From: Bacteroidota bacterium
Lineage (GTDB): Bacteria > Bacteroidota > Bacteroidia > Chitinophagales > Chitinophagaceae
NCBI GenBank assembly: GCA_023416995.1
Contig: JAEZGI010000032.1
Span: forward strand, 192,678 to 256,677
Direction of reading: 5' to 3'
Length of the DNA stretch: 64,000 nucleotides
Below are positions 34,955 through 44,812 of this stretch, in pieces (within the stretch, counting starts at the first letter, position 1; each line of letters starts with the position of its first letter). The notes beneath the pieces are model-generated. The model saw nothing but the letters and a program-made list of their open reading frames with translations, ran no database searches and was not told where the DNA came from. Made by a program: the position numbers and the translations under genes.

Positions 34955-34990
34955 AACGACAATACACTAAAATATTAGTGTATTGTCGTT
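34955..34990 (-). terminator. Strong terminator inside the permease cluster
   Basis: Perfect 16-bp stem (34955-34970 with 34975-34990) around AATA. Read on the - strand it is followed by a TTTT-containing stretch, and it lies 28 bases after the stop of the 795-residue permease. It divides the cluster into two transcription units. Confidence 0.82.
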
Positions 34991-35017
34991 AATAACGCCG
35001 TGGCACAACCGATGAAA

Positions 35018-37405
35018 TCAGTCAGCTTTAAGATTTTTGACAGGGTTCGAGCTGGCCGTTTTAAAGGCCTGTAAGCTCACAGTCAACAGGGCAATAAACA
35101 ATGATGAAACTGCCGCCAGCACGAATATCCACCAGCTCAATCCGACACGGTAGCTGAAGTTTTGCAGCCACCCGGTCATCACCCACCAGGCCAGCGGCGC
35201 GGCAATCAAAAAGGCAATCAAAGCCAGTTTAAGAAAGTCGCGCGACAATATTGCGGCCAGTTGCAGGAGTGATGCCCCAAGCACCTTCCGGATACCTATT
35301 TCTTTGATGCGCTGTTGTGCTGCATAAGATGAAAGACCGAACAATCCCAGGCAGGCAAGTAAGATAGCAATGCCGGTAAAAACGTTAAGAATCTTGCCGA
35401 TTTTGATTTCGGACAGATACATCTTGTTGAAATCTTCATCAAGAAAATGATATTCAAACGGACGATGTGGCGCAACCTCTTTCCAGCTTTCCCCGAGCAC
35501 ATTGAGCGTTGAAGCAATATCAGTTCCGTCCAGCTTTACCATGACCACATTGAACCAGGTGCCCGGAAACAAAACAAGCGGTTTGATCGGGTTGTGCAGC
35601 GATTCAAAATGAAAATCTTCTACAACGCCTTTTACAAAACCCGGCCGATCTTCCCCCAGCGACATTTTTTTCCCGATAGCTTCATCTGGTTTCCATCCGA
35701 GCGCGGCGGCCGCTGATTCATTGATGATAAACTGGAAGACGTTTTTAGAATTATCATCATGACCAACGTCTTTCATATCCTGGCGGGAATAATCACTTCC
35801 GGCCACGAGGCGGAGTCCGGTAGTTTTTATATAATCTTCGTCTACCGGGTTGGCCGTAACCGGCATATCCTTCGCATCAGGCAGCATATTGTTTTTCATT
35901 GAGTAGCCACCCTTTATATGGTTGGGTGTGTTGTACGCCATTGAAACCTCACGCACATGGGCGTTTTTTTTGAAGGAGGTTTTCAATACATCAATTGCAG
36001 CAACAATTTTACTATCGGTGGGTAGAACAACAATCTGTTCCCTGTCATATCCGAGTTTTTTGCTTTGAATATAATTGAGTTGATGTTGTATGGTGAAAGT
36101 TGCAATGATCAGGAAAACAGATATTACGAACTGAAAAACTGTTAGTGATTTGCGTAGCCATAACCCGGAACCTGTATTCTTAAAAGCACCTTTTAATACT
36201 TTAACCGGGTTGTATCCGGACAGAATCAATGCCGGGTAACTTCCCGCAAATAAGGTGATGACTACGATAGTCAATATCCCAAATGCAATAATTGCTGGTT
36301 GGAACAAATCGGCAATCCGGAGTTGATTTTCGGCCAGGTCGTTGAAAAAAGGCAACACCAGCATCGCAGCAGCGAATGAAAGTAGTAAAGAAATAAAAGA
36401 CATCAATGCAGATTCGCCAACGAACTGGAGAAAGATCTGTTTTTTAACCGCTCCGACAACCTTCCGGATACCGACTTCCCGCGCACGTTCCATTGATCTG
36501 GCTGTGCTGAGATTGATGTATGTAAAACAGGCGATGCCCAGTATAAGCAACGCCACGCCAGCAAGGATATAGATATAAGTTATACTGTTATTAGGGTCAA
36601 AGCCTTCATGTGGCGAATGAAGATGAACACTGGTAAGTGGCTCCAGGTAAAACGACAGGGTTACGGCGGTTTGATCGGCCATTTCTTTTTTCATAAAGGC
36701 AGGAATCTTCCTGGCCAGGGAAGCAAATGCAGATTTGTCCGTCAGCAATAAATAGGTGGTATAGTTTGCGTTCCAGTAAGTTTCTTCCTGTGCGGGACCC
36801 AGTGAAGAGAAAGACGCTACCATATCGAACTGCAACTGCGAATTCGAAGGAAGATTTTTCATCACCCCTTTAACAATATAATCGATGCCAGAAGGACCGA
36901 TCTTCAATATTTTACCGACAGGGTCCGCGGCGCCAAAATACCTCGCCGCGGCAGCTTCAGTCAATACCAGGTTGTTTGGAGCTTTAAGAACGTCATCCGG
37001 CGAGCCACTCAGAAGTTTAAACGAAAACACATTAAATAAAGTTGAATCTGCATAAAGAAACTTCTTTTCATCAAATACTTTCTCTTCATACTTAACAAGT
37101 CTTGACACCCTTGTCATGCGTACACCGGATTCAACCTCGGGAAATTGTCTTTTAAATTCCGGGAACACTTTTGTGCTTGTGTAATTACCGGATCGTCCCT
37201 CATCGCCAATCTTGTAATCCATGATCACCCGCCCAATACGATCACCTTTTGTATTGAATTCATCATAACTGAGCTCGTGCCTGATGTAAAGTGCGATCAA
37301 CATACAGCAGGTGAGCCCCACCGTTAGCCCGGTTATGTTGATCAGTGATGAAATCTTATTTTTTCGGATGCTTCTCCATGCAACAATGAGATAGTTTTGG
37401 AACAT
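35018..37405 (-). CDS. Large MacB/FtsX-type ABC permease (795 residues)
   Basis: Same double-permease plan as its neighbours: start MFQNYLIVAWRSIRKNKISS, first helix about 20-42, middle helices with FTYINLSTARSMERAREVGIRKVVGA, second half with WLRKSLTVFQFVISVFLI, and a last block CLGLFGLSSYAAQQRIKEIGIRKVLGAS, ending NPVKNLKAD. It is the last gene of the first transcription unit, directly before the strong terminator. No ATPase is encoded beside it, so it must share one of the two ATPases of the cluster or act without one. Confidence 0.9.
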   Translation of the reverse strand: MFQNYLIVAWRSIRKNKISSLINITGLTVGLTCCMLIALYIRHELSYDEFNTKGDRIGRVIMDYKIGDEGRSGNYTSTKVFPEFKRQFPEVESGVRMTRVSRLVKYEEKVFDEKKFLYADSTLFNVFSFKLLSGSPDDVLKAPNNLVLTEAAAARYFGAADPVGKILKIGPSGIDYIVKGVMKNLPSNSQLQFDMVASFSSLGPAQEETYWNANYTTYLLLTDKSAFASLARKIPAFMKKEMADQTAVTLSFYLEPLTSVHLHSPHEGFDPNNSITYIYILAGVALLILGIACFTYINLSTARSMERAREVGIRKVVGAVKKQIFLQFVGESALMSFISLLLSFAAAMLVLPFFNDLAENQLRIADLFQPAIIAFGILTIVVITLFAGSYPALILSGYNPVKVLKGAFKNTGSGLWLRKSLTVFQFVISVFLIIATFTIQHQLNYIQSKKLGYDREQIVVLPTDSKIVAAIDVLKTSFKKNAHVREVSMAYNTPNHIKGGYSMKNNMLPDAKDMPVTANPVDEDYIKTTGLRLVAGSDYSRQDMKDVGHDDNSKNVFQFIINESAAAALGWKPDEAIGKKMSLGEDRPGFVKGVVEDFHFESLHNPIKPLVLFPGTWFNVVMVKLDGTDIASTLNVLGESWKEVAPHRPFEYHFLDEDFNKMYLSEIKIGKILNVFTGIAILLACLGLFGLSSYAAQQRIKEIGIRKVLGASLLQLAAILSRDFLKLALIAFLIAAPLAWWVMTGWLQNFSYRVGLSWWIFVLAAVSSLFIALLTVSLQAFKTASSNPVKNLKAD

Positions 37406-37458
37406 GTGCTTTAATTTATGGGTTAATCAAGCATATACGGCCACCTATTAAAAATGTT

Positions 37459-37493
37459 ACTGCCGGTACGCATTATTATGACGTGCCGGCAGT
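37459..37493 (-). terminator. Possible weak terminator or processing hairpin between two permease genes
   Basis: 12-bp stem with one G-U pair (arms 37459-37470 and 37482-37493) around an 11-base AT-rich loop, 20 bases before the end of the 779-residue permease gene. On the - strand the following AACATTTTTAAT has a T run four bases away. Partial termination or RNA stability control is more likely than a full stop. Confidence 0.5.
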
Positions 37494-37512
37494 AGGTTTA
37501 TTTAAAATCGCA

Positions 37513-39852
37513 TCAATCGGCCCGCAAACGCCGGGCAGGATTCGACATGATCGTTTTAGAAACATTCAACCAAACAATCAATAATGTCAGTAACAATACA
37601 ATCGCGCCCACTACTGCAAAGATCCAGCTCTGTATTTCAACCCTGTATTCATAGTTTTGAAGCCAGTCCGTCATGCCCCACCAGGTGAGCGGTACGGCAA
37701 TAAAAAATGCTATAGCGACCAGTCGCAAAAATTCGGATGCTATCAGCATCAGCAGTTGTCGCCCTGAGGCACCAAGCACTTTGCGGACGCTGATTTCACG
37801 GATGCGGCGTTCCATGGAATAGGAGGCAAGACCTGCCATACCTATGGCACAGATAAGAATCGCAAGACCGGCAAAAAGATTTGTGAGCGTTCCAATCAAT
37901 TCTTCAGTCAAAAATTTCCTGTTGAACTCTTCATCTACAAAACGATATTCAAAAGGCTCAGATGGATTATAGGAAGTAAATACCTTTTCTATTACACTTA
38001 TAGCTTTTTGCGGGGAGGTGTTTTCATTTAGCCTTATTGTAACCGTTCCTCCTGTGCTGGGTCTGTAAAATATGATCATAGGATCTACCGGGAGGTAAGG
38101 GGAACTCATAACTACATTTTCTGTAACACCCTGTATAACATAATCACGTCCAAAATGTCTCACTGCTGTTCCAACCGGGTTTTTCAAACCCATCGTTTTC
38201 ACCGCCGCTTCATTCACCAACATGGCTGCTGTATCTGATGGTCCGTGTGTAAAATCGCGGCCCTCCTTTATTTTGATCCCCATTGTTTTAGTAAAATCTG
38301 TTCCCACACGCATGGCAGAAACAATCATCTGACCTTCGGGTTTGCCTTCATACTCGGGTGCCGGTGTATAGTTATAGATAGCTGTTATTGGCGAGGAAGT
38401 GGTGGTCAACGCTGCGATCACGCCCGCGCTGCCAAGTTCGTTCCGGATCACGCTCAGGTTACGGTTGATATCAGGAGATGAAGGTATCATCAGCAGATTA
38501 TCGGCGCTGTATCCGAGGTCCCTTCTTTTTACATGTTGGATCTGCTGGTAAACAATGATGGTAGATGAGATGAGGAGAATTGAAATGACAAACTGAGCCA
38601 CAACCAGTACCTTTCTTGGTCCACCGGAAGCCTTGCCCGGAAGGAAAGTGCCTTTGAGGACCTTAACTGGGTTGAAGGATGACAGGTATATAGCGGGATA
38701 GCTTCCAGCTACTAATCCGGTGATAAGAATGATGCCCGCGGCCCCGATCCAGAAATAAAAGCTGTCAAGCGGCAGCGTGACCTCGCGTTCAATCATTGAG
38801 TTAAACATTGGTATCACCAGGTACGTAACTCCAAGTGATACAATGAAAGCAAGAAAGGAGATGATGATTGATTCGCTGAAAAATTGCAGCATCAATTGTT
38901 TTTTATCTGAACCAAGTGTTTTGCGGATGCCAACTTCCCGCGCACGTTTTTCAGATCGGGCAGTGGAAAGGTTCATGAAATTGATGCATGCTATCAGCAG
39001 TATCACTACAGCGATAATAGAAAACAACCTTACATAGGTGATCATTCCACCTGCGTTTTTTCCATCACGGAACTCACCATATAATCGCCATTTGGCCATC
39101 GCATGCAGATGATAGTCAGATGTATTGGTGTTGTTCCTGCGATTGATGAGCTCGTTCATTTTCTTTTCAACGGTAGCAGCCGAAACATTTGCCTTTGTTT
39201 GAACAAAAACATTCGAGTAGGAGTTCACCCAATCGGTCATCTGTGCCGGTGCAAATTCATAGGGTATTACATAAGCAAAGGTCTGACTTGATTGTTGCGG
39301 CACGTCTTCAATTACCGCAGTGACCTTTCTTTCCATTCGGTTGTCAAAACGAATCGTTTTGTTAACCGCATCGGTAGTGTTAAATAATGCCAGGGAAGTG
39401 GCTTTGGTAATTACAACACCATCAGGGGCAACCAATGCATCTGAAAGGTTGCCGTTTATTGGCTTATAGGAAAACATACCAAAAAAGGCGCTGCTGCCTC
39501 TAAGGCCACTCATCCTTAACTTCTTTTCTCCAACAGATAACACATGATCTTCATTATAGGAGGTAAAAACGGCTTGTTCTACCTCGGGAACTTCCTGTTT
39601 CAACGCATCAGCCAGCGGAAGCATGATTGAAAAATCTGTGTTGATGGTTCCGTTGAAATCACGATTAGCATAAACCTGGTAAGTATTATCATAATTCTTC
39701 TGAAACTTATCCCATGATAGTTCACTTTGAACCCAAAGCAAAATGAGAATGGTTGAAGTGATCCCGATCGTTAAACTGACAAGATTCGTTAGAGCAAATC
39801 CTTTGTTTCGAAGCAGGTTCCGCCAGGCTGTTTTAAAGTAATTCCGAAGCAT
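37513..39852 (-). CDS. Large MacB/FtsX-type ABC permease (779 residues)
   Basis: Shortest of the six double permeases. Start MLRNYFKTAWRNLLRNKGFA, first helix about 20-42, middle helices with CINFMNLSTARSEKRAREVGIRKTLGSDKKQL, second half with PRKVLVVAQFVISILLISS, and the end with GMAGLASYSMERRIREISVRKVLGASGRQL and NPARRLRAD. It departs from the others in REISVRK for KEIGIRK and in the C-terminal PARRLRAD, so it is the most diverged copy. A hairpin lies in the 107-bp gap after it. Confidence 0.9.
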   Translation of the reverse strand: MLRNYFKTAWRNLLRNKGFALTNLVSLTIGITSTILILLWVQSELSWDKFQKNYDNTYQVYANRDFNGTINTDFSIMLPLADALKQEVPEVEQAVFTSYNEDHVLSVGEKKLRMSGLRGSSAFFGMFSYKPINGNLSDALVAPDGVVITKATSLALFNTTDAVNKTIRFDNRMERKVTAVIEDVPQQSSQTFAYVIPYEFAPAQMTDWVNSYSNVFVQTKANVSAATVEKKMNELINRRNNTNTSDYHLHAMAKWRLYGEFRDGKNAGGMITYVRLFSIIAVVILLIACINFMNLSTARSEKRAREVGIRKTLGSDKKQLMLQFFSESIIISFLAFIVSLGVTYLVIPMFNSMIEREVTLPLDSFYFWIGAAGIILITGLVAGSYPAIYLSSFNPVKVLKGTFLPGKASGGPRKVLVVAQFVISILLISSTIIVYQQIQHVKRRDLGYSADNLLMIPSSPDINRNLSVIRNELGSAGVIAALTTTSSPITAIYNYTPAPEYEGKPEGQMIVSAMRVGTDFTKTMGIKIKEGRDFTHGPSDTAAMLVNEAAVKTMGLKNPVGTAVRHFGRDYVIQGVTENVVMSSPYLPVDPMIIFYRPSTGGTVTIRLNENTSPQKAISVIEKVFTSYNPSEPFEYRFVDEEFNRKFLTEELIGTLTNLFAGLAILICAIGMAGLASYSMERRIREISVRKVLGASGRQLLMLIASEFLRLVAIAFFIAVPLTWWGMTDWLQNYEYRVEIQSWIFAVVGAIVLLLTLLIVWLNVSKTIMSNPARRLRAD

Positions 39853-39884
39853 ATCAATCAGGGGTTTATATTTCAGAAGATTTT

Positions 39885-42299
39885 TTATTCCGATCTCAGG
39901 CTATCTACCGGGTTAGCCAGTGCAGACCTTATGGCCTGCACACTCATCGTGATCAATGCAATTGCAATAGCAGTAATGCCGGCAGCAATAAATACCACCC
40001 AGTTTAGCTGCACCTGGTATGCGAAGTCTTGCAGCCAGTAGTGCATCAGTAACCAGGCAATTGGTGAGGCTATCAAAAATGCAATACAAACCAGTTTGAG
40101 CAACCCAACCGAGAGTAACCTCACGATACCGGCAACACTGGCCCCCAACACTTTCCGGATACCTATTTCCTTGGCGCGTTGTGTTGCATTGAATGTAACA
40201 AGTCCAAATAATCCCAGGCAGGCGATAGAAACTGAAAGGATCGTGAACACAAGAAGTAGCTGCGCCTGTTTTTGTTCGCCTTTGTATTGCGCGTCAAAAT
40301 TTTCCCGAAGAAAACGAAAATCTGGGTGTGCAGCTGGATCAAATGATGCGTAAGTCTCTTTGATAAAGGCAAGCGTTTCAGGCAGCCTATCCGTATTAAC
40401 GCGTACATAGAGATTGTCTTTGATATCCTCGACCGGTGGCATCCTCAACACCAGCGGTTCAACCTTATGTTGTAATGAATAGATATGAAAATCTTTGACA
40501 ACACCCACTACCTGTGCTTCCGCTAACGAGTCCTTAATGCCCGTGGAATAACGCAACCGCTTGCCGATTGGCCGGGTCCAGCCGAGGGTTTTTACCAGCG
40601 TTTCATTTACCACAACAGAACCCGTACGATCCGCAGGATTGGTATCTGAAAAGCTTCTGCCTTCGCTAAGCTTTATTTCAAGCGTGTTTACAAAATCTCC
40701 ATCCACCATAAAGCTTTGTACTTTTTTTGCTGATGTTGCGATAGAACCCATGGTATTTGCCGAAGACTCATTTTCAAAAAAGAATGGTCCCGAGCCGATG
40801 TTGTTGTTACCAATAGGATTGCTGGCAGCACTTACTGCTTCAACCTGCGGATTTTTTAGCAGGGCCTGCCTTATTGCAGCAGTTTTTTTCCGGGCGCTTT
40901 CGGCATCTATATGAAAGGTGAGTACTTGTTCTTTATTTACACCAAGATGTTTATTCTGAACGTAACGCATCTGTTCATAAATGATAAATGAACCTGCAAT
41001 CATAACGATGGTAACCACAAACTGGAAAGTGACCAACACTTTACGAAAAAGTAAAGTACCGGTCTGTGATCCGATCTGGCCCTTCAATGAGGGAATCATT
41101 TTGAACCCCGACATAAAGAAAGCAGGATAGATGCCACTGATCAAACCGATAACGACTACAAAAAGAATCAGCACAGCGAGAGTGGGAGCCAATCCAAACC
41201 GCCACAATGCCAGCTCTTTACCGGAAAGTTCGTTAAAGACCGGCATCAGTAATTCAGCAAAAACCACAGAGAGACCGCCGGCCAGAATACATATCAACAG
41301 CGACTCGGCCATGAACATGATTACCAGTTGCCTTTGCCCTGAACCGATCACCTTACGAACACCGATTTCTTTTACTCTGTAGGTTGAGCGAGCTGTTGAA
41401 AGATTCATATAATTAATGCAGGCAATACTAAGTACAAGCAGTGCTATCATACCAAAGATGTATACGTACTGCATATTGCCTGTTATCCCGAGCTCGTATT
41501 CAAGATGAGACCGGAGATAGATAGACGTAAGCGGTTGCAGTTCCAGCCAATATTTCATACCTGCACCCATTGAACTTTCAAGATACTTGTGATAGAATCC
41601 GTCAAGCTTTTTCTCCAGGTCCTTAGGTGTTGTTCCCGGCTTTAATAAAAGGTAGGTATAAAGCTCAGCTTCCTGCCAGCCGGTTGTATACCCCTTTGGC
41701 AGTGATCGCAATGCACTAAAACGAAAATGTGAATTAGAAGGCGCATCTTCAATTACGGCTGTAACTGCATTGGGGTAATTGTTTTGAAAATAAACGGTTT
41801 TACCGATAGCATTTTTGGGCTCATCAAAAAGTTTTTCTGCAAGTGTACGTGTCAAAACGATAGCCTGTGGTGAAGTAAGTGCCTTATGAACATCACCTGC
41901 AATTACCTTTTGATCAAACAGGGAAAAAAAACCGGCATCCGTGAAAAGGATATCGCCGGCCGTGATAGATTTATCATTTACAGTCAGAACACCGCCGCCT
42001 TCGGCACTTATCCTAACGGCTTTTTCCACCTCAGGATAGTCTTGCTTCAATGCAGCGGCAAATGGGGCAGAGGTGATCGCCATATCAAAACTACCTTCAC
42101 TCCAGGTGCCGTGTTGGGCAACCCGAACGATCCGATCTGCTTTTGAATGATAACGATCGAAACTCAGTTCATCAGTTATATATAAAGCAATCAGCCAGAA
42201 AGCTGTTAAACCTATTGATAAACCTGCCATGTTTACAATAGAAAACACCGGTTGCTTTTTCAGGTTGCGCCACGCGACCAGGAAATAGTTTTTAAACAT
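39885..42299 (-). CDS. Large MacB/FtsX-type ABC permease (804 residues)
   Basis: Double permease, start MFKNYFLVAWRNLKKQPVFS, first helix about 20-42, middle helices with CINYMNLSTARSTYRVKEIGVRKVIGSGQRQL, second half LFRKVLVTFQFVVTIVMIAG, end block CLGLFGLVTFNATQRAKEIGIRKVLGAS and NPVDSLRSE. The periplasmic part of the first half keeps the motif PSNSHFRFSALRSLP common to these permeases. It lies 32 bases before the next gene and 35 bases after the previous one, so it is inside the operon with no room for its own promoter. Confidence 0.9.
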   Translation of the reverse strand: MFKNYFLVAWRNLKKQPVFSIVNMAGLSIGLTAFWLIALYITDELSFDRYHSKADRIVRVAQHGTWSEGSFDMAITSAPFAAALKQDYPEVEKAVRISAEGGGVLTVNDKSITAGDILFTDAGFFSLFDQKVIAGDVHKALTSPQAIVLTRTLAEKLFDEPKNAIGKTVYFQNNYPNAVTAVIEDAPSNSHFRFSALRSLPKGYTTGWQEAELYTYLLLKPGTTPKDLEKKLDGFYHKYLESSMGAGMKYWLELQPLTSIYLRSHLEYELGITGNMQYVYIFGMIALLVLSIACINYMNLSTARSTYRVKEIGVRKVIGSGQRQLVIMFMAESLLICILAGGLSVVFAELLMPVFNELSGKELALWRFGLAPTLAVLILFVVVIGLISGIYPAFFMSGFKMIPSLKGQIGSQTGTLLFRKVLVTFQFVVTIVMIAGSFIIYEQMRYVQNKHLGVNKEQVLTFHIDAESARKKTAAIRQALLKNPQVEAVSAASNPIGNNNIGSGPFFFENESSANTMGSIATSAKKVQSFMVDGDFVNTLEIKLSEGRSFSDTNPADRTGSVVVNETLVKTLGWTRPIGKRLRYSTGIKDSLAEAQVVGVVKDFHIYSLQHKVEPLVLRMPPVEDIKDNLYVRVNTDRLPETLAFIKETYASFDPAAHPDFRFLRENFDAQYKGEQKQAQLLLVFTILSVSIACLGLFGLVTFNATQRAKEIGIRKVLGASVAGIVRLLSVGLLKLVCIAFLIASPIAWLLMHYWLQDFAYQVQLNWVVFIAAGITAIAIALITMSVQAIRSALANPVDSLRSE

Positions 42300-42334
42300 G
42301 ACTAATGGTTTATGACGGTGATTCGTATGGCTGG

Positions 42335-44761
42335 TTACTCTGAGCGGATGCTTTTAACAGGATTTGCCAAAGCCGCCTGCAATGCCTTGTAACCGACAGT
42401 GATCCAGGCGATAAACAATGAAATCACGATTGCAAGAATAAAGACACCTGCACTTAAGGGCACCCTGAACTGGAAATTGTTCAGCCAGTCACTCATCACA
42501 TACCATGCAACCGGGGCCGCGATAATGAAAGCAAAACCAATGAGGATAGTAAACTCGCGCGAAAAGAGGTAAACAATGCTGCCCACTGAAGCGCCCAACA
42601 CCTTGCGGATGCCAACCTCTTTGGTTTTTTGCACAGCCAGAAAGGAAACCAGACCATAAAGACCAAGACATGAAATGAATATGGCAAGACCGGCAAAAAT
42701 CTTATACAGATCACTCAGCTGCTTTTCCTGCGCATAGAAATTCTCGATAGTTTCATCCATAAACAAACTGGTATTTGCATATTCAGGAAAAAACTCGTCC
42801 CACTTTTTTTGAATCGCCGCCTGGGCACGCTGCATATCTGATGAATGCAGTTTAACCGCTGTAACTGAATAAAAATTGTTGAGGCTTGAAATCATCAGCG
42901 GTTTGATTTGTTCGCGCAGTGAATTTGTTTTAAAATCCTTCATCACACCAACAACGGGTAACCAGGAATTTCTGCCAATACGCAGACTTTTACCAATTGC
43001 ATCTTCAGGTGACTTTAAACCCAGTCTGCGAACCAGCGTTTCATTTATTACGACCTCATGCATGGTATCACTTTTTGTAAACGGTCTCCCCGCCAGCATA
43101 GTTAATCCAAACGTTTTGAAGTATTCATGATCTGCGAACTTGAGATAAAGCATGAAATCTTCATCAGGCTTCATATCAAATGAAAAATTGGTAGAACTGT
43201 TATTATCTGAAGACGGCACGTCAGAAGCAAAACTTATAGATTTTGCCCCGGGGATCTGTAAAACCGCTGTCTTGAAGGCTTCCTGTCTGGCAAGCAATGC
43301 GCTATCTGAATTGCTATGGATAAGATAAACAGCGTCTTTGTTGAAACCGATATCATCATTTTTAATGAAGTTCATCTGGCTGATCGCGATGATGGTTCCG
43401 ATGATTAGCACCTGCGATATACCAAACTGCAAAACCACCAATGCGCGTCTCAATGAGATACCGCCAACATTGGCAGAAGTTATTTTGTTTTTAAGCGCGA
43501 GCGCAGGCCGGAAACCTGATAACACCATAGAAGGGTACAACCCTGAAAGAAAGGTTGCCACAATAAATATGACCACTAAAAACACCAGTGTATCTGCGTC
43601 AAACATCGACAAAGGCTCTTTGATAGAAACGATGTGCTTTACAAAAGGTAACGCCAGGTAGGCAATGCCTACAGCAAACAGAACAGATATAAAAACGATC
43701 AGCCCGGTTTCACCCATCATCTGGCCGAACAATTGGCTCCTGCTGCTTCCCAGCACTTTTCTTACACCAACTTCACGCGACCGTCCAACCGCCTGCGCCG
43801 TGGAAAGGTTGACAAAGTTGATGCAGGCCATCACTATGATCAGCAGGCCGATAAAAGCAAGCACCTTCAACGTTGTTTTTGAAATGACATGATCGCCCAG
43901 GTTTTCAAACCTGGTATCAAAATGCACTTCACTTAAGGGATGAAGAAAATGTTGTTTGCTGACAACCCGGTTGTTGGGGGGATATTGCTTTTTGCTGAAA
44001 GCATCAAGCTGGTTGTTGATTGTTTTGGGAGAAACATGCGAAGGGAGAAGTGTGAACACCTGGAAGTTGCTGGTGATATGCCCCCAGTCAGTGGTATAAC
44101 CGTTAGGATTATCAATCTTTTTAAATGTTTCAAAAGAGCCAATCAGTTGTAAAGGGAAGTCGGTATTGGCGGGTGGTGTTTCGATAATACCTTCCACCCG
44201 CAGGGTAGTTGCATTGTCAATCATCAGCATCTTTCCGACTGCTTCTTTCCATCCACCAAAATATTTTTCGGCAGTTGCTGTTGTAAGTACCGCGGTATTG
44301 GGTTTAGATAAGACCATCCGGTCGCCCTGGAGCCAGTTGTAATCAAAAACACTGAAAAGATTTTCATCGGCATAAATTACCCCGTTGTCTTCGATGTATT
44401 TGGGGTTACCTGTACCAGATGCAGCACCGGTATTTTTAAGCACAGTGACCTGGCTGCCGTAACTTGCATACAAAGCACCAAAGGGCAGGTCCGGAAAATT
44501 TGCCTTAAACGATTCTAATGCAGGGTAGGGCACACCGACAGTGTAATGCAAATCCTGCCCTGCAAATTTATCCTCGGTAACGACCTGGTAAATATTGTTA
44601 TAGTTCTTTTGAAACTTATCGTAACTGAATTCATAACGCAATACAAGAAACAGCAACAAACTTGCTGCAATACCAATAGAAAGCCCTGCAATATTGATAA
44701 CAGAGTAACCTTTGTGCCGTACAATGTTTCTGAAAGCAATTTTGAGATAGTTCTGAAGCAT
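42335..44761 (-). CDS. Large MacB/FtsX-type ABC permease (808 residues), copy with VGRSREVGVRK
   Basis: Double permease, start MLQNYLKIAFRNIVRHKGYS, first helix about 20-42, middle helices with CINFVNLSTAQAVGRSREVGVRKVLGSSRSQL, second half SLRRALVVLQFGISQVLIIG, end block CLGLYGLVSFLAVQKTKEVGIRKVLGAS and NPVKSIRSE. Its middle block is closest in wording to the 815-residue permease (STAQA, GSSR), so these two may share an ancestor within the cluster. Gaps of 35 and 51 bases to its neighbours place it inside the operon. Confidence 0.9.
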   Translation of the reverse strand: MLQNYLKIAFRNIVRHKGYSVINIAGLSIGIAASLLLFLVLRYEFSYDKFQKNYNNIYQVVTEDKFAGQDLHYTVGVPYPALESFKANFPDLPFGALYASYGSQVTVLKNTGAASGTGNPKYIEDNGVIYADENLFSVFDYNWLQGDRMVLSKPNTAVLTTATAEKYFGGWKEAVGKMLMIDNATTLRVEGIIETPPANTDFPLQLIGSFETFKKIDNPNGYTTDWGHITSNFQVFTLLPSHVSPKTINNQLDAFSKKQYPPNNRVVSKQHFLHPLSEVHFDTRFENLGDHVISKTTLKVLAFIGLLIIVMACINFVNLSTAQAVGRSREVGVRKVLGSSRSQLFGQMMGETGLIVFISVLFAVGIAYLALPFVKHIVSIKEPLSMFDADTLVFLVVIFIVATFLSGLYPSMVLSGFRPALALKNKITSANVGGISLRRALVVLQFGISQVLIIGTIIAISQMNFIKNDDIGFNKDAVYLIHSNSDSALLARQEAFKTAVLQIPGAKSISFASDVPSSDNNSSTNFSFDMKPDEDFMLYLKFADHEYFKTFGLTMLAGRPFTKSDTMHEVVINETLVRRLGLKSPEDAIGKSLRIGRNSWLPVVGVMKDFKTNSLREQIKPLMISSLNNFYSVTAVKLHSSDMQRAQAAIQKKWDEFFPEYANTSLFMDETIENFYAQEKQLSDLYKIFAGLAIFISCLGLYGLVSFLAVQKTKEVGIRKVLGASVGSIVYLFSREFTILIGFAFIIAAPVAWYVMSDWLNNFQFRVPLSAGVFILAIVISLFIAWITVGYKALQAALANPVKSIRSE

Positions 44762-44812
44762 ACTTTATTCCGTTTAACTTACCAGGTGTACATTTCGGTT
44801 TGAGATAATACA

